DNA of 64,000 bases from Rhodopseudomonas palustris JSC-3b. Lineage in GTDB: Bacteria; Pseudomonadota; Alphaproteobacteria; Rhizobiales; Xanthobacteraceae. The DNA is taken from NCBI GenBank assembly GCA_000504425.1, contig KI632513.1:3859510-3923509 (forward strand), in the 5' to 3' direction. The notes below the pieces were generated by a model. That model did not search any database and was not told the DNA's origin. It saw only the letters and a program-made list of their open reading frames with translations. Below, piece by piece: positions 46,826 through 55,966 of this stretch (positions are counted from its first letter, which is position 1; each line of letters starts with the position of its first letter). A program made the translations under genes and the position numbers.

Positions 46826-47554
46826 TCAATCCTGCTCGACCACAAATTGCACCCGGTCGGCGGCGAAGCGCGAGCGCATCGCCAGCAGCGGCCGGCCGTC
46901 GCCTTCGACATCGAGCGCTTCCACGATCAGAACCGGGCTGCCGAGCCGCAGATCAAGCTGCGCGGCGTCGCCGGCATCGGCAATCGCCGCGGTGATCTTG
47001 GTTTCGGAGCGGCGATAATCGCGCACGCCATGATGAGCGAGCACGCGGGTCATCGATCCGGAGCGGCGATAAATCTCCTCGGCATCCGGGAAGCGCTCGG
47101 CCGGCAGCCAGGTGGTGCCAAGGCAGATCGGCACACGATCGGCCAGCCGCAGCCCGTCGATGCGCAGCAGCGGCGCGCCGGCTTTCAGCTTCAGCTGCCG
47201 CGCCAGTTCCTTGCTGGCGGCTTCGGTGCAGGCGGTCAGCAGCCGGCCGCGCGGTTCGCGCCCACCCGCGCCGACAATTTCGGAAAAGCGCGTGCGCGTG
47301 CGCAGCGGATAAGCAAGCCGTGCGCTCTCGACATAGGTGCCACTGCCGCGTTCGGCGCGCACCAGGCCGCGTTCGGCGAGTGCCGCCAGCGCCCGGCGAA
47401 CGGTGTGGCGATTTACGCGGTGCGTGTGCGCAATCTCGGTTTCACTCGGCAGTTTTTCGCCAGACAGATAGCTGCCGTCGCTGATCTTGCGCTCAATCGA
47501 GTCGGCGACCTTGCGCCACAGCGCTACGCCGAGTTCCGGTTCCGCCAGCGTCAT
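46826..47554 (-). CDS. phnF: GntR/HutC-family repressor PhnF
   Basis: The 242-residue regulator has a winged helix-turn-helix (KLPSETEIAHTHRVNRHTVRRALAALAERG) at residues 34-64 and a UTRA ligand domain. The gene is divergent from phnG, and a perfect palindrome lies in the 113 bp between them. PhnF proteins repress C-P lyase genes until phosphonate or phosphate shortage signals arrive. Confidence 0.93.
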   Translation of the reverse strand: MTLAEPELGVALWRKVADSIERKISDGSYLSGEKLPSETEIAHTHRVNRHTVRRALAALAERGLVRAERGSGTYVESARLAYPLRTRTRFSEIVGAGGREPRGRLLTACTEAASKELARQLKLKAGAPLLRIDGLRLADRVPICLGTTWLPAERFPDAEEIYRRSGSMTRVLAHHGVRDYRRSETKITAAIADAGDAAQLDLRLGSPVLIVEALDVEGDGRPLLAMRSRFAADRVQFVVEQD

Positions 47555-47590
47555 GGCATCGGCTCCGTTGAATGATCGTCACGCGCGCCG

Positions 47591-47608
47591 ATGTCATCAA
47601 ATGGTCAT
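47591..47608 (+). promoter_or_regulatory. Pho-box-like site in the phnF-phnG control region
   Basis: TGTCAT (47592-47597) and GGTCAT (47603-47608) are half-sites 11 bp apart and match the E. coli Pho box at about 13 of 18 positions. It lies about 60 bp upstream of phnG. Confidence 0.55.
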
Positions 47609-47622
47609 CGGCCGTGCCTATG

Positions 47623-47648
47623 AAGTTGTCTATTAACATCGACAACTT
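47623..47648. promoter_or_regulatory. Palindromic operator, probable PhnF site
   Basis: AAGTTGTC and GACAACTT are perfect 8-bp inverted arms separated by ten bases. The palindrome lies 20 bp before phnG, and next to the phnF start. Its position and symmetry suit a dimeric GntR-type repressor. It could also form a leader hairpin. Confidence 0.6.
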
Positions 47649-47667
47649 GAAGCAGGCTACAAAAAAG

Positions 47668-48126
47668 ATGAACGCTCCTTCCGCAAGCCAGCAAGCCAGA
47701 CGCCAAGCGGCGATGGCGGTGCTGGTTCATGCCGCGTCGGACCAGATCGCAGCGCTACTTGCAGAGATCGCGCCGCCCTCGGCCGAAACGCTTCGCGAGC
47801 CGGAGGCCGGCCTCGTGATGGTGCGCGGCCGGATCGGCGGCGACGGCGCGCCGTTCAATCTCGGCGAAGCCACGGTGACGCGCGCCGCGGTGCGGCTCGC
47901 CGACGGCACTTGCGGCTTTGGCTACACGCTTGGCCGCGATCGCGACAAAGCGCGGTTGATCGCGCTGTGCGACGCGCTGGTGCAGCGTGACGACTACGCG
48001 CCCGCGCTGGAGACAAAAGTGCTGGCGCCGCTGCGCGACGCGCAGCAGACCGAGCGGCAGCAGCACGCCGAACAGATCGCGGCGACGAAGGTCGATTTCT
48101 ACACCTTGGTGCGTGGCGAGGATTGA
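47668..48126 (+). CDS. phnG: C-P lyase subunit PhnG
   Basis: The 152-residue protein is a core subunit of the C-P lyase complex (with PhnH, PhnI and PhnJ), which makes ribose 1-phosphonate triphosphate. Typical segments are RQAAMAVLVHAASDQIAALL, GLVMVRGRIGGDGAPFNLGE and GTCGFGYTLGRDRDKA. The start at ATG 47668 is chosen because the upstream open frame covers the palindromic operator. Confidence 0.95.
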   Translation: MNAPSASQQARRQAAMAVLVHAASDQIAALLAEIAPPSAETLREPEAGLVMVRGRIGGDGAPFNLGEATVTRAAVRLADGTCGFGYTLGRDRDKARLIALCDALVQRDDYAPALETKVLAPLRDAQQTERQQHAEQIAATKVDFYTLVRGED

Positions 48127-48740
48127 TGATGAAAATGACTAATGAACTCGCGGCCGGCTTTGCCGACAAGGTGGTGTCGGCGCAGGCGACCTTTCGTGCG
48201 GTGATGGACGCGATGGCGCGTCCCGGCACGGTGCAGCAGCTCAATGCCAAGCTGCGTCATGCGCCTTCGCCGCTGATGCCGGCGGCCGCAGCGATCGCGC
48301 TGACGCTGTTCGATCACGATACGCCGATCTGGCTCGATGCGCCGCTCAAGGCCACGTCGGCCGTGACCTCATGGCTGCGCTTCCACACTGCGGCGCCGCT
48401 CACCAGCGACACCGCGGACGCCGCGTTCGCGCTGCTGTCCGGCGTCGATCAAATCCCGGCGCTCGATCAGTTCGCGCTCGGCAGCAATGACTATCCGGAT
48501 CGCTCGACCACCTTGGTGCTGCAGCTTAGCAGTTTCGAAGCCGGTGATGCGTTCGAGCTGCAAGGGCCGGGCATCAACGGCCGCGCGTCCTTGCACGCGC
48601 CACTGCCGGCGGAGCTGATCGCGCAGCGCGCCGCGCTGCAGCCGCTGTTTCCGCGCGGCCTCGATCTCATTCTGGTGGCGGGCGATGCGCTCGTTGCCAT
48701 TCCCCGCACCACGCAGATCATGCCGAAGGGAGCCGTGTGA
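48126..48740 (+). CDS. phnH: C-P lyase subunit PhnH
   Basis: The 204-residue protein contains ATFRAVMDAMARPGTVQ, DHDTPIWLD and SSFEAGDAFELQGPGI, all typical of PhnH. It binds PhnG, PhnI and PhnJ in the complex. The start shares one base with the phnG stop, and GAGGAT serves as ribosome binding site. Confidence 0.95.
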   Translation: MMKMTNELAAGFADKVVSAQATFRAVMDAMARPGTVQQLNAKLRHAPSPLMPAAAAIALTLFDHDTPIWLDAPLKATSAVTSWLRFHTAAPLTSDTADAAFALLSGVDQIPALDQFALGSNDYPDRSTTLVLQLSSFEAGDAFELQGPGINGRASLHAPLPAELIAQRAALQPLFPRGLDLILVAGDALVAIPRTTQIMPKGAV

Positions 48741-49846
48741 TGTATGTCGCTGTCAAAGGTGGCGAACGCGCCATCGACAATGCACACAGACTGCTCGCCG
48801 ATCGGCGGCGCGGCGATCGCACGGTGCCGGAGCTGAGCCTAGCGCAGATCTCCGAGCAACTCGCGCTTGGCGTTGACCGCGTGATGGTCGAAGGCTCGCT
48901 CTATGATCGCGAGCTGGCGGCGCTGGCGATCAAGCAGGCCCGCGGCGATCTGATCGAGGCGATCTTCCTGCTGCGCGCATTCCGCGCCACGCTGCCGCGC
49001 TTTGGCGCCACCGAGCCGCTCGACACCGCCGCGATGCAGGTGCAGCGCCGCATTTCCTCGACCTTCAAGGACGTGCCCGGCGGCCAGATATTGGGGCCGA
49101 CCTTCGACTACACCCATCGTCTGCTCGATCCGCAGCTTGATCTTGGTAGCGATCCGGAATTGCCGGAGCGCGCGCCGGTGAGTAGCGAGGACATGCCGCG
49201 CGTCACCGATATTCTCGGCCGCGATGGCTTGATCGAAGCCTCGCCGCAGGCGGACGCTGAGGTGCCGGTCGGCGACCTGACGCGCGAGCCGCTGAGCTTT
49301 CCGGCCGATCGCGATCTGCGTTTGCAGAATCTGGCGCGCGGTGACGAGGGCTTTCTGCTGGCGCTCGGCTATTCGACCCAGCGCGGCTATGGCCGCTCGC
49401 ATCCATTCGCGGGCGAAATCCGCTTTGGCGAAGTCGAGCTGGAATTTGTGGCCGAGGATGCCGGCTTTGCGGTGCCGCTTGGCACCATTGCGGTGACCGA
49501 GTGTCAGATGGTCAATCAGTTCAAGGGCTCGGCGACCCAGCCGCCGTGCTTTACGCGCGGCTATGGCCTGGCGTTCGGCCAATCGGAACGCAAGACCATG
49601 GCGATGGCGCTGGTCGATCGTGCGCTGCGCGCGCGCGAACTCGGCGAAGACGCGCTGGCGCCGGCGCAGGACGAGGAATTCGTGCTGTCGCATTCCGACA
49701 ATGTGCAGGCGACCGGCTTTGTCGAGCATCTCAAGCTGCCGCACTATGTCGATTTCCAGTCCGAACTCGGCCTGCTGCGGCGGCTGCGCGAGGAATTCGA
49801 ACAAGACGCCGGGAACAATGGCGCAATGCAGGAGGCCGCGGAATGA
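48740..49846 (+). CDS. phnI: C-P lyase subunit PhnI (nucleosidase)
   Basis: The 368-residue protein starts MYVAVKGGERAIDNAH, the PhnI signature, with LAQISEQLALGVDRVMVEGSLYD and YSTQRGYGRSHPFAGEI further on. It links ATP-derived ribose triphosphate with phosphonate. GTG 48737 is the alternative start. It overlaps both neighbours. Confidence 0.96.
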   Translation: MYVAVKGGERAIDNAHRLLADRRRGDRTVPELSLAQISEQLALGVDRVMVEGSLYDRELAALAIKQARGDLIEAIFLLRAFRATLPRFGATEPLDTAAMQVQRRISSTFKDVPGGQILGPTFDYTHRLLDPQLDLGSDPELPERAPVSSEDMPRVTDILGRDGLIEASPQADAEVPVGDLTREPLSFPADRDLRLQNLARGDEGFLLALGYSTQRGYGRSHPFAGEIRFGEVELEFVAEDAGFAVPLGTIAVTECQMVNQFKGSATQPPCFTRGYGLAFGQSERKTMAMALVDRALRARELGEDALAPAQDEEFVLSHSDNVQATGFVEHLKLPHYVDFQSELGLLRRLREEFEQDAGNNGAMQEAAE

Positions 49847-50724
49847 ACGCGCCGAGCTACAACTTCGCTTATCTCGATGAGCAGACCAAGCGCATGATCC
49901 GTCGCGCGATCCTGAAAGCGATCGCGATCCCGGGCTATCAGGTGCCGTTCGCCAGCCGTGAAATGCCGATGCCCTATGGCTGGGGCACCGGCGGCGTGCA
50001 GGTCACCGCCGCCATTCTTGGTCCGAGCGATGTGCTGAAAGTGATCGACCAGGGCTCTGACGACACCACCAACGCGATCTCGATCCGTAAATTCTTTGCC
50101 AAGACCGCGGGCGTCGCCACCACCACGCGCACCGATGAAGCCAGCGTGATCCAGACCCGGCACCGGATTCCGGAAGCGCCGCTGCATGAGGGGCAGGTGT
50201 TGGTCTATCAGGTGCCGATCCCGGAGCCGCTGCGCTTCCTGGAGCCGCGCGAGACCGAGACGCGACGTATGCACGCGCTCGCCGAATATGGGCTGATGCA
50301 CGTCAAGCTCTATGAGGACATCGCCAAGTTCGGCCACATCGCCACCGCCTATGCCTATCCGGTGAAAGTCGCCGGGCGCTATGTGATGGACCCGTCGCCA
50401 ACACCGAAATTCGACAATCCGAAGATGGACAATTGTCCGGCGCTGCAATTGTTCGGCGCCGGGCGCGAGAAGCGCATCTATGCGGTGCCGCCTTACACCG
50501 AAGTGGTGTCGCTCGATTTCGAGGATCATCCGTTCACGCGCTATCGGCAGAACGCGCCGTGCGCGCTGTGTGGCGCCGAGGATTCCTATCTCGACGAGAT
50601 CGTTACCGACGACAAAGGCGGGCGGATGTTCGTCTGCTCCGACACTGATTACTGCGAAACGCGGCGTGCCGAGGGCCATTTTGGTTCGGCGAACGCCCCC
50701 GAAACGGAGCGGGCCGATGTTTGA
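49843..50724 (+). CDS. phnJ: C-P lyase catalytic subunit PhnJ (radical SAM-type)
   Basis: The 293-residue protein cleaves the carbon-phosphorus bond. The C-terminal cysteines APCALCGAEDS and MFVCSDTDYCE bind the 4Fe-4S cluster for S-adenosylmethionine. The front NFAYLDEQTKRMIRRAILKA and PMPYGWGTGGVQVTA are typical. The start overlaps the phnI stop (ATGA). A longer upstream frame lies inside phnI. Confidence 0.97.
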   Translation: MNAPSYNFAYLDEQTKRMIRRAILKAIAIPGYQVPFASREMPMPYGWGTGGVQVTAAILGPSDVLKVIDQGSDDTTNAISIRKFFAKTAGVATTTRTDEASVIQTRHRIPEAPLHEGQVLVYQVPIPEPLRFLEPRETETRRMHALAEYGLMHVKLYEDIAKFGHIATAYAYPVKVAGRYVMDPSPTPKFDNPKMDNCPALQLFGAGREKRIYAVPPYTEVVSLDFEDHPFTRYRQNAPCALCGAEDSYLDEIVTDDKGGRMFVCSDTDYCETRRAEGHFGSANAPETERADV

Positions 50725-51514
50725 TCCGACGTCCATTGCCACCGATCAGCCGCTGTTGGTCGCCGACAATCTCGCCAAGTCCTATGGCCGGCTCCCAGCC
50801 TGCCGCGGCGTGTCGTTCAAGCTTTATCCGGGCGAAGTGCTGGCGATCGTCGGCGAATCCGGCTCCGGCAAATCGACGCTGCTGCAAATGCTGTCGACGC
50901 AATTGCAGCCGAGCGCTGGGCGGGTGTCATACCGGATGCGCGACGGCGTGCTGCGCGATCTGGCCGCGCTTGGCGAAGCCGAGCGGCGCTTTCTGTTCCG
51001 CACCGATTGGGGCTTTGTGCATCAGGACCCGGCGATGGGGCTGCGCATGGCGGTGTCGGCCGGCGCCAATGTCGGCGAGCGGCTGATGGCGGTCGGTTGG
51101 AATAATTACGGCAAGATCCGCGACACCGCTTCGACCTGGCTGCAGCGCGTCGAGATCGGTCTCGACCGCATTGATGATGCGCCGCGCACTTATTCTGGCG
51201 GCATGCGCCAGCGGCTGCAGATCGCCCGCAATCTGGTGACCTCGCCGCGGCTGGTGTTCATGGATGAGCCGACCGGCGGGCTCGACGTGTCGGTGCAGGC
51301 GCGGCTGCTCGATCTGTTGCGCGGTCTCGTTACCGAGCTTGGCCTCGCGGTGGTGATCGTCACCCACGATCTCGCGGTGGCGCGGCTGCTGTCACATCGG
51401 GTGATGGTGATGCAGGGTGGCCGTGTCATCGAGACCGGGTTGACCGACCAGGTGCTCGATGATCCGCGCGAGCCCTACACCCAGCTTCTCGTTTCTTCGA
51501 TCCTGCCGGCGTGA
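50717..51514 (+). CDS. phnK: C-P lyase-associated ATPase PhnK
   Basis: The 265-residue ABC-type ATPase has Walker A VGESGSGKSTLL, signature YSGGMRQRLQIARNL and Walker B LVFMDEPTGGLDV. It binds the C-P lyase core rather than a membrane partner. It overlaps phnJ by eight bases. Confidence 0.95.
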   Translation: MFDPTSIATDQPLLVADNLAKSYGRLPACRGVSFKLYPGEVLAIVGESGSGKSTLLQMLSTQLQPSAGRVSYRMRDGVLRDLAALGEAERRFLFRTDWGFVHQDPAMGLRMAVSAGANVGERLMAVGWNNYGKIRDTASTWLQRVEIGLDRIDDAPRTYSGGMRQRLQIARNLVTSPRLVFMDEPTGGLDVSVQARLLDLLRGLVTELGLAVVIVTHDLAVARLLSHRVMVMQGGRVIETGLTDQVLDDPREPYTQLLVSSILPA

Positions 51515-51521
51515 GTCTCCA

Positions 51522-52220
51522 ATGTCTGTGATGATCAAACTGTCCGACGCCGAAAAGTCGTTCACCATGCATCTGCAAAACGGCATCCGTTTGCCGGTGG
51601 TGCGCGGCGTCTCGTTCCATGTCGCGGCTGGCGAATGCGTGGTGCTGGCCGGGCCGTCCGGTGCCGGCAAGTCGTCGATCCTGAAGATGATCTTTGGCAA
51701 TTATCGCTGCGATTCCGGTCGCATCGAAATCCTGCACCGCGGCGCCACCATCGATCTCGCCACCGCCGAGCCGCGCCAGGTGCTGGAGCTGCGCCGCACC
51801 ACCATCGGCTATGTCAGCCAGTTCTTGCGCGCGGTGCCGCGCGTCGCCGCGCTCGATGTCGTTGCCGAACCGCTGGTGGTGTCCGGCGTCAGCAAGGACG
51901 AGGCGAGGCAGCGCGCCGGCGATCTCTTGCGTCGGCTCAACATTGCCGAGCGGCTGTGGACGCTGCCGCCGGCGACCTTTTCCGGCGGCGAACAGCAGCG
52001 CGTCAACATCGCGCGCGGCTTCATCTCCGATTTCCCGATCCTGCTGCTCGACGAGCCGACCGCCTCGCTCGATGCCGGCAATCGCGAGGTGGTGATGAGC
52101 ATGATCGCCGAAAAGAAGAAGGTCGGTGTGGCGATGATCGCCATCGTCCATGATGATGAAGTGCGCGAGCGGATCGCCGATCGGCTGATCGACGTGTCCT
52201 CCTTTGCCGCCGCAGCCTGA
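51522..52220 (+). CDS. phnL: C-P lyase-associated ATPase PhnL
   Basis: The 232-residue ABC-type ATPase shows Walker A GPSGAGKSSIL, signature FSGGEQQRVNIARGF and Walker B LLLDEPTASLDA. It works with PhnK in C-P lyase. ATG 51522 lies seven bases after the phnK stop. Confidence 0.95.
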   Translation: MSVMIKLSDAEKSFTMHLQNGIRLPVVRGVSFHVAAGECVVLAGPSGAGKSSILKMIFGNYRCDSGRIEILHRGATIDLATAEPRQVLELRRTTIGYVSQFLRAVPRVAALDVVAEPLVVSGVSKDEARQRAGDLLRRLNIAERLWTLPPATFSGGEQQRVNIARGFISDFPILLLDEPTASLDAGNREVVMSMIAEKKKVGVAMIAIVHDDEVRERIADRLIDVSSFAAAA

Positions 52221-52233
52221 GAAAGACCAACTG

Positions 52234-53388
52234 ATGATGACCAATTCTGAATTCGTGCTGCGTAATGCCCGGATCGTGCTCGCCGATCGGGTGATCGAGC
52301 ACGGCTGGCTGGCGGTGGCGCAGGGGCGGATCGCTGAGATCGGCGAGGGCGGCGTGCCGGCCGGCAGCCTCGATGTCGGCGGCGATCTGATCATCCCCGG
52401 CCTGATCGAGCTGCACACCGATCACCTCGAAGCGCATTACACGCCGCGCCCGAAAGTGCAGTGGAATCCGCTGGCGGCCGTGGTGTCCTATGACGGCCAG
52501 CTTGCCACCAGCGGCATCACCACGGTGTTGGATTCGCTGCGGGTGTGGCGTGAGGAAGAAGCCTCCGATATCGATGGCGAGGCCGCGGTGCTCGCCAATG
52601 CCATCAGCGCGGCGCGCGACGCTAATCTGCTGCGCGCCGATCATTTCCTGCATCTGCGCTGCGAAATCCCGATGCCGAATGTGGTCGCCGAGGCCAAGGA
52701 ACTGGTCGGCCGGCCCGATATCCGGCTGATGTCGCTGATGGACCACACCCCCGGCCAGCGTCAGTTTCGCGACGAGGTCAAGCTGCGCGAGTATTATCGC
52801 GGCAAGGGCGGCGGCATGAGCGATGCCGAGCTTGACGCCATGTTCGCGCGCCGCATCTACTGCAAGGAAAATTACGCCGAGGCCAATATGCGCGAGATCG
52901 TCGCGCTGGCGCATCAGCACAACATTCCGCTGGCCAGCCATGACGACACCACCGAGGAGAACGTCGCCGACGCGGTGCGTGACCGCGTTGCGGTGGCTGA
53001 ATTCCCGACCACCATTGAGGCGGCGCGCGCGCTGCACGACGCCGGCATCGACATCATGATGGGCGCGCCCAATGTGGTGCGCGGCGGCTCGCATTCCGGC
53101 AATATCGCGGCGGCCGAGCTGGCGCGCGAGGGCCTGCTCGATATCCTGTCGTCGGACTATGTGCCTTCCAGCCTGCTGATGGCGGCGCTGCAATTGCCGG
53201 AGCATGCCGAGGCGATTGACCTCGCCGCGGCGGTGCGCACCGTCACCAAGGCGCCGGCCGAGGCGGTCGGGCTGTTCGATCGCGGCGAGATCGCTGCCGG
53301 CAAGCGCGCCGATCTGATCCGCGTTCATATCGCCCATGACGTGCCGGTGGTGCGCAGCGTGTGGCGCGAGGGGCATCGGGTGGCATGA
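52234..53388 (+). CDS. phnM: Canonical PhnM: ribose 1-methylphosphonate 5-triphosphate diphosphatase
   Basis: The 384-residue amidohydrolase carries the standard PhnM motifs IELHTDHLEAHYTPRPKV, LMDHTPGQRQF, LASHDDTTEENVA and MGAPNVVRGGSHSG, and SSDYVPSSLL. It removes pyrophosphate from the intermediate made by PhnGHIL. The start at ATG 52234 lies 13 bases after phnL. In-frame upstream codons belong to phnL. Confidence 0.95.
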   Translation: MMTNSEFVLRNARIVLADRVIEHGWLAVAQGRIAEIGEGGVPAGSLDVGGDLIIPGLIELHTDHLEAHYTPRPKVQWNPLAAVVSYDGQLATSGITTVLDSLRVWREEEASDIDGEAAVLANAISAARDANLLRADHFLHLRCEIPMPNVVAEAKELVGRPDIRLMSLMDHTPGQRQFRDEVKLREYYRGKGGGMSDAELDAMFARRIYCKENYAEANMREIVALAHQHNIPLASHDDTTEENVADAVRDRVAVAEFPTTIEAARALHDAGIDIMMGAPNVVRGGSHSGNIAAAELAREGLLDILSSDYVPSSLLMAALQLPEHAEAIDLAAAVRTVTKAPAEAVGLFDRGEIAAGKRADLIRVHIAHDVPVVRSVWREGHRVA

Positions 53389-53963
53389 CGGCAGCGTTGC
53401 AGAATAGCGCGATGATCGCGCCAATCGGCCCGGGCCGGCTGGTGCTGGTGGTCGGGCCGAGCGGTGCCGGCAAAGACACCTTGATCGAGCTGGTGCGCGA
53501 GACGTGCCGCGATAATCAGCGCGTGCTGTTTCCGCGCCGGATCGTGACCCGGCCGTCATCGGCGGCGGAGGACAACGAGACCTTGAGCGAGGCTGAGTTT
53601 GCCGCGGCGATTGCGGACGGCGCATTCGCGGTGCATTGGCGCGCGCATGGTCATTGCTACGGACTGCCGGTCGCGATCAACGATGCGATCGCTGCCGGCG
53701 CCTGTGTGGTTGCCAATGTATCGCGCTCGGTGGTGCCGGCGCTGCGCGCCGCCTATGCCGATGTGGTGGTGGTGTCGGTGACCGCGCCGCTCGAGGTGCT
53801 GGCGCAGCGGCTCGCCGCGCGCTCACGCGATACCGATGGTCCGCTCGATGAACGTCTGAAACGCGCGGTCGATGACACGGCGTTGCGGCCGGACGTCACC
53901 ATCGTCAATGTCGGCGCCGCCGCCGACCACGCACGTGAATTACTGCGGGCGATCGAGGGGTAG
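53385..53963 (+). CDS. phnN: Ribose 1,5-bisphosphokinase PhnN
   Basis: The 192-residue kinase has a P-loop VVGPSGAGKDTL near residue 25, followed by FPRRIVTRPSSAAEDNETLSEAEF. It makes 5-phosphoribosyl 1-diphosphate from the C-P lyase product. The start overlaps phnM by four bases. It ends the rightward operon. Confidence 0.94.
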   Translation: MTAALQNSAMIAPIGPGRLVLVVGPSGAGKDTLIELVRETCRDNQRVLFPRRIVTRPSSAAEDNETLSEAEFAAAIADGAFAVHWRAHGHCYGLPVAINDAIAAGACVVANVSRSVVPALRAAYADVVVVSVTAPLEVLAQRLAARSRDTDGPLDERLKRAVDDTALRPDVTIVNVGAAADHARELLRAIEG

Positions 53964-53973
53964 TACCGTTTCT

Positions 53974-54180
53974 TTCCCTCCCCCTTGTGGGGAGGGTGGA
54001 CGGCCCGATGCTCATCGGGCCGGACGGGTGGGGGGCAGTCTGCGACGGTTCGGGTTTTGCTTGTTGGATCGTGCGGCGTGAAACGATGAAGTTGAAGTTC
54101 TGAGGTGACGTCGGCGCATAGCCCCCCACCCCGGCGCTACGCGCCGACCCTCCCCACCGCTAGGCGGGGGGAGGGAGAAG
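53974..54180. repeat. Intergenic repeat region with GGGAGGG palindromes
   Basis: CCCTCCCCCTTGTGGGGAGGG starts a complex of palindromes that ends with CCCCACCGCTAGGCGGGGGG. A perfect 9-bp hairpin GGCCCGATG-CT-CATCGGGCC lies inside at 54002-54021. A related copy is at 57,666-57,800. The location between converging genes suggests terminator use. Confidence 0.8.
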
Positions 54181-54185
54181 CCCCT

Positions 54186-55823
54186 TCAGCGGATCGCGAT
54201 TTCGATCAGCGATGGGCCGTCGCGGCCAAGCGCCGTGGCGATCGCGTCGCGGATCGCTTGCGTTTCGTCGGCGCGTACCGCCGGCACACCCATCGACGCT
54301 GCCAGCGCCATGAAATCGATCGCGGGCTGTTCGATATTCATGCCGACAAAGCGGCCTTCGATCGCATTGGCGCAGCCGAGTTGCTTGGCGATGTTCTGCA
54401 ACACGCCATAGCGGCGGTTGTTGAACACGATGAAGATCACCTTGGTGCGATAATGCGCGGCACTCCACAACGCCTGCGGCGAATACATCGCGCCGCCATC
54501 GCCGGCCAGCGACACCACCGGGCCATCATGAGCCAGCGCCGCGCCGACCGCGGCCGGCTGATTGCAGCCGAGCACGCCGCCGCGTGAGAAGAAATAACGC
54601 CCCGGCCGGGTCATCATCAGCTCCTGCACTTTGCCGAAGGTGGCCGCGGAATCATTGGCGATCAGCGCGGTGTCGGGCAGCGCATCGAACACGGTCAGCA
54701 CCGCGACATCGGCTGTCAGTGGCGACAGCTGCTGGTCCTGCATGATCTCGGCGCGCAGCGTTTCGATATGGCGCAGCTTGGCAGCGGCGCGCCGGCTCAG
54801 CCGGCCGGCGACGTCGGCCGCCGGCAGCAGGTGCGCGAGCCGATGAGCGCAGCCCTGCAAGGTGGCGCCGATGTCGCCGAGCAGCGCCAGATCGGCGGGG
54901 TGCTCGCGGCCGAATGCGGCGGGATCGTCAGAGACGTGAAAGACCCTGGTGCCCTCCGGGATCGGGCGCACGTCGCGATAAGGGTAGGCGACGAACGCGC
55001 GGCCGCCGACCAGCACCAGCGCTTCGGTTGCCTCCAGCCGCTCGCGGATCACGGCAAAGTCCGGCTTCAGCACCCCCGACCAGCACGGATGCGCCGATGG
55101 GAATGCCGAGCGCGAGGTGAGCTGCGTGCCCCACACCGGATAGCCGCCTGCCTCGGCAAAGGCGACCAGGCCACTGGCAGCCGCCGCCGGCAGATCGTCA
55201 CCAAGCAGGATGAACACCTTGTCCGGGTCGTAGCTGGCCAGCGCCTCGGCAAAGCGCCCGACATCGGGCGAGGGGCCAAGCCGCGGCGGCGCCGAGGCGG
55301 GCGGCGCCTCGCTCTCGACCGGCTGGTCGAGCACGTCCATCGGCAGCGACAGAAACACCGGGCCGCACGGCGGGGTGCGCGCAATCGCAAAGGCGCGGCG
55401 CAGCGCGCTGCCGACGTCTTCGCCGCGCCGAACCTCCTTGGCCCATTTGGTGACCGGGGCGGCCAGCGCCACCAGATCGCCCGACAGCCACGGCTCGGTC
55501 ATCAGATGGCGGGTGTCCTGCTGGCCGGCGGTAACCACCAGCGGCGTCTCGCTGGCCATCGAGGCGACCAGCACGCCCATGGCGTTGCCGAGCCCGCCCA
55601 TGGCATGCAGATTGACGAAGCCGACCTTGCCCGAACTCAGCGCCCAGCCATCGGCCATGCCGACCGCGGTCGCCTCCTGCAGGCCGAGCACATAGGTGAT
55701 GTCCGTGGCATCGACCAAGGCGTCCATCAGCGGCATTTCGGTCGAGCCGGGATTGCCGAAAATGTGGGTGATGCCTTCGTCGCGCAGAATATCGAGCAGC
55801 ACATCGCTCGCCCGTCGTGCCAT
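54186..55823 (-). CDS. Thiamine-diphosphate enzyme, benzoylformate-decarboxylase-like
   Basis: The 545-residue protein has the ThDP plan. In the N-terminal domain, IFGNPGSTEMPLMDAL and YVLGLQEATAVGMADGWA contain the catalytic Glu. The cofactor motif is in the C-terminal domain (SLAGDGGAMYSPQALW, then FNNRRYGVLQNIAKQLG). It resembles benzoylformate decarboxylase and related thiamine enzymes. The substrate is unknown. ATG 55823 follows GGAGG at eight bases, whereas the open frame to 55901 does not. Confidence 0.85.
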   Translation of the reverse strand: MARRASDVLLDILRDEGITHIFGNPGSTEMPLMDALVDATDITYVLGLQEATAVGMADGWALSSGKVGFVNLHAMGGLGNAMGVLVASMASETPLVVTAGQQDTRHLMTEPWLSGDLVALAAPVTKWAKEVRRGEDVGSALRRAFAIARTPPCGPVFLSLPMDVLDQPVESEAPPASAPPRLGPSPDVGRFAEALASYDPDKVFILLGDDLPAAAASGLVAFAEAGGYPVWGTQLTSRSAFPSAHPCWSGVLKPDFAVIRERLEATEALVLVGGRAFVAYPYRDVRPIPEGTRVFHVSDDPAAFGREHPADLALLGDIGATLQGCAHRLAHLLPAADVAGRLSRRAAAKLRHIETLRAEIMQDQQLSPLTADVAVLTVFDALPDTALIANDSAATFGKVQELMMTRPGRYFFSRGGVLGCNQPAAVGAALAHDGPVVSLAGDGGAMYSPQALWSAAHYRTKVIFIVFNNRRYGVLQNIAKQLGCANAIEGRFVGMNIEQPAIDFMALAASMGVPAVRADETQAIRDAIATALGRDGPSLIEIAIR

Positions 55824-55898
55824 GGTCTCGTCCTCCCATTGTTCGGCCGAGACTGTAGCGATTTGCCCGCGGCGGGAAAGCCTCGTCGCCTGATACGA

Positions 55899-55925
55899 CA
55901 ATGGCCGGGACGGGCCCGGCCATTG
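55899..55925. repeat. Short intergenic palindrome
   Basis: CAATGGCCGGG-ACGGG-CCCGGCCATTG is a perfect 11-bp inverted repeat. It resembles the core of the palindrome at 40.27 kb. It lies between the rhodanese gene and the downstream decarboxylase gene, both leftward. Confidence 0.75.
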
Positions 55926-55966
55926 CCAACGCGTTCAGATCGCGATCACATCAAGGCTGCTCAACA

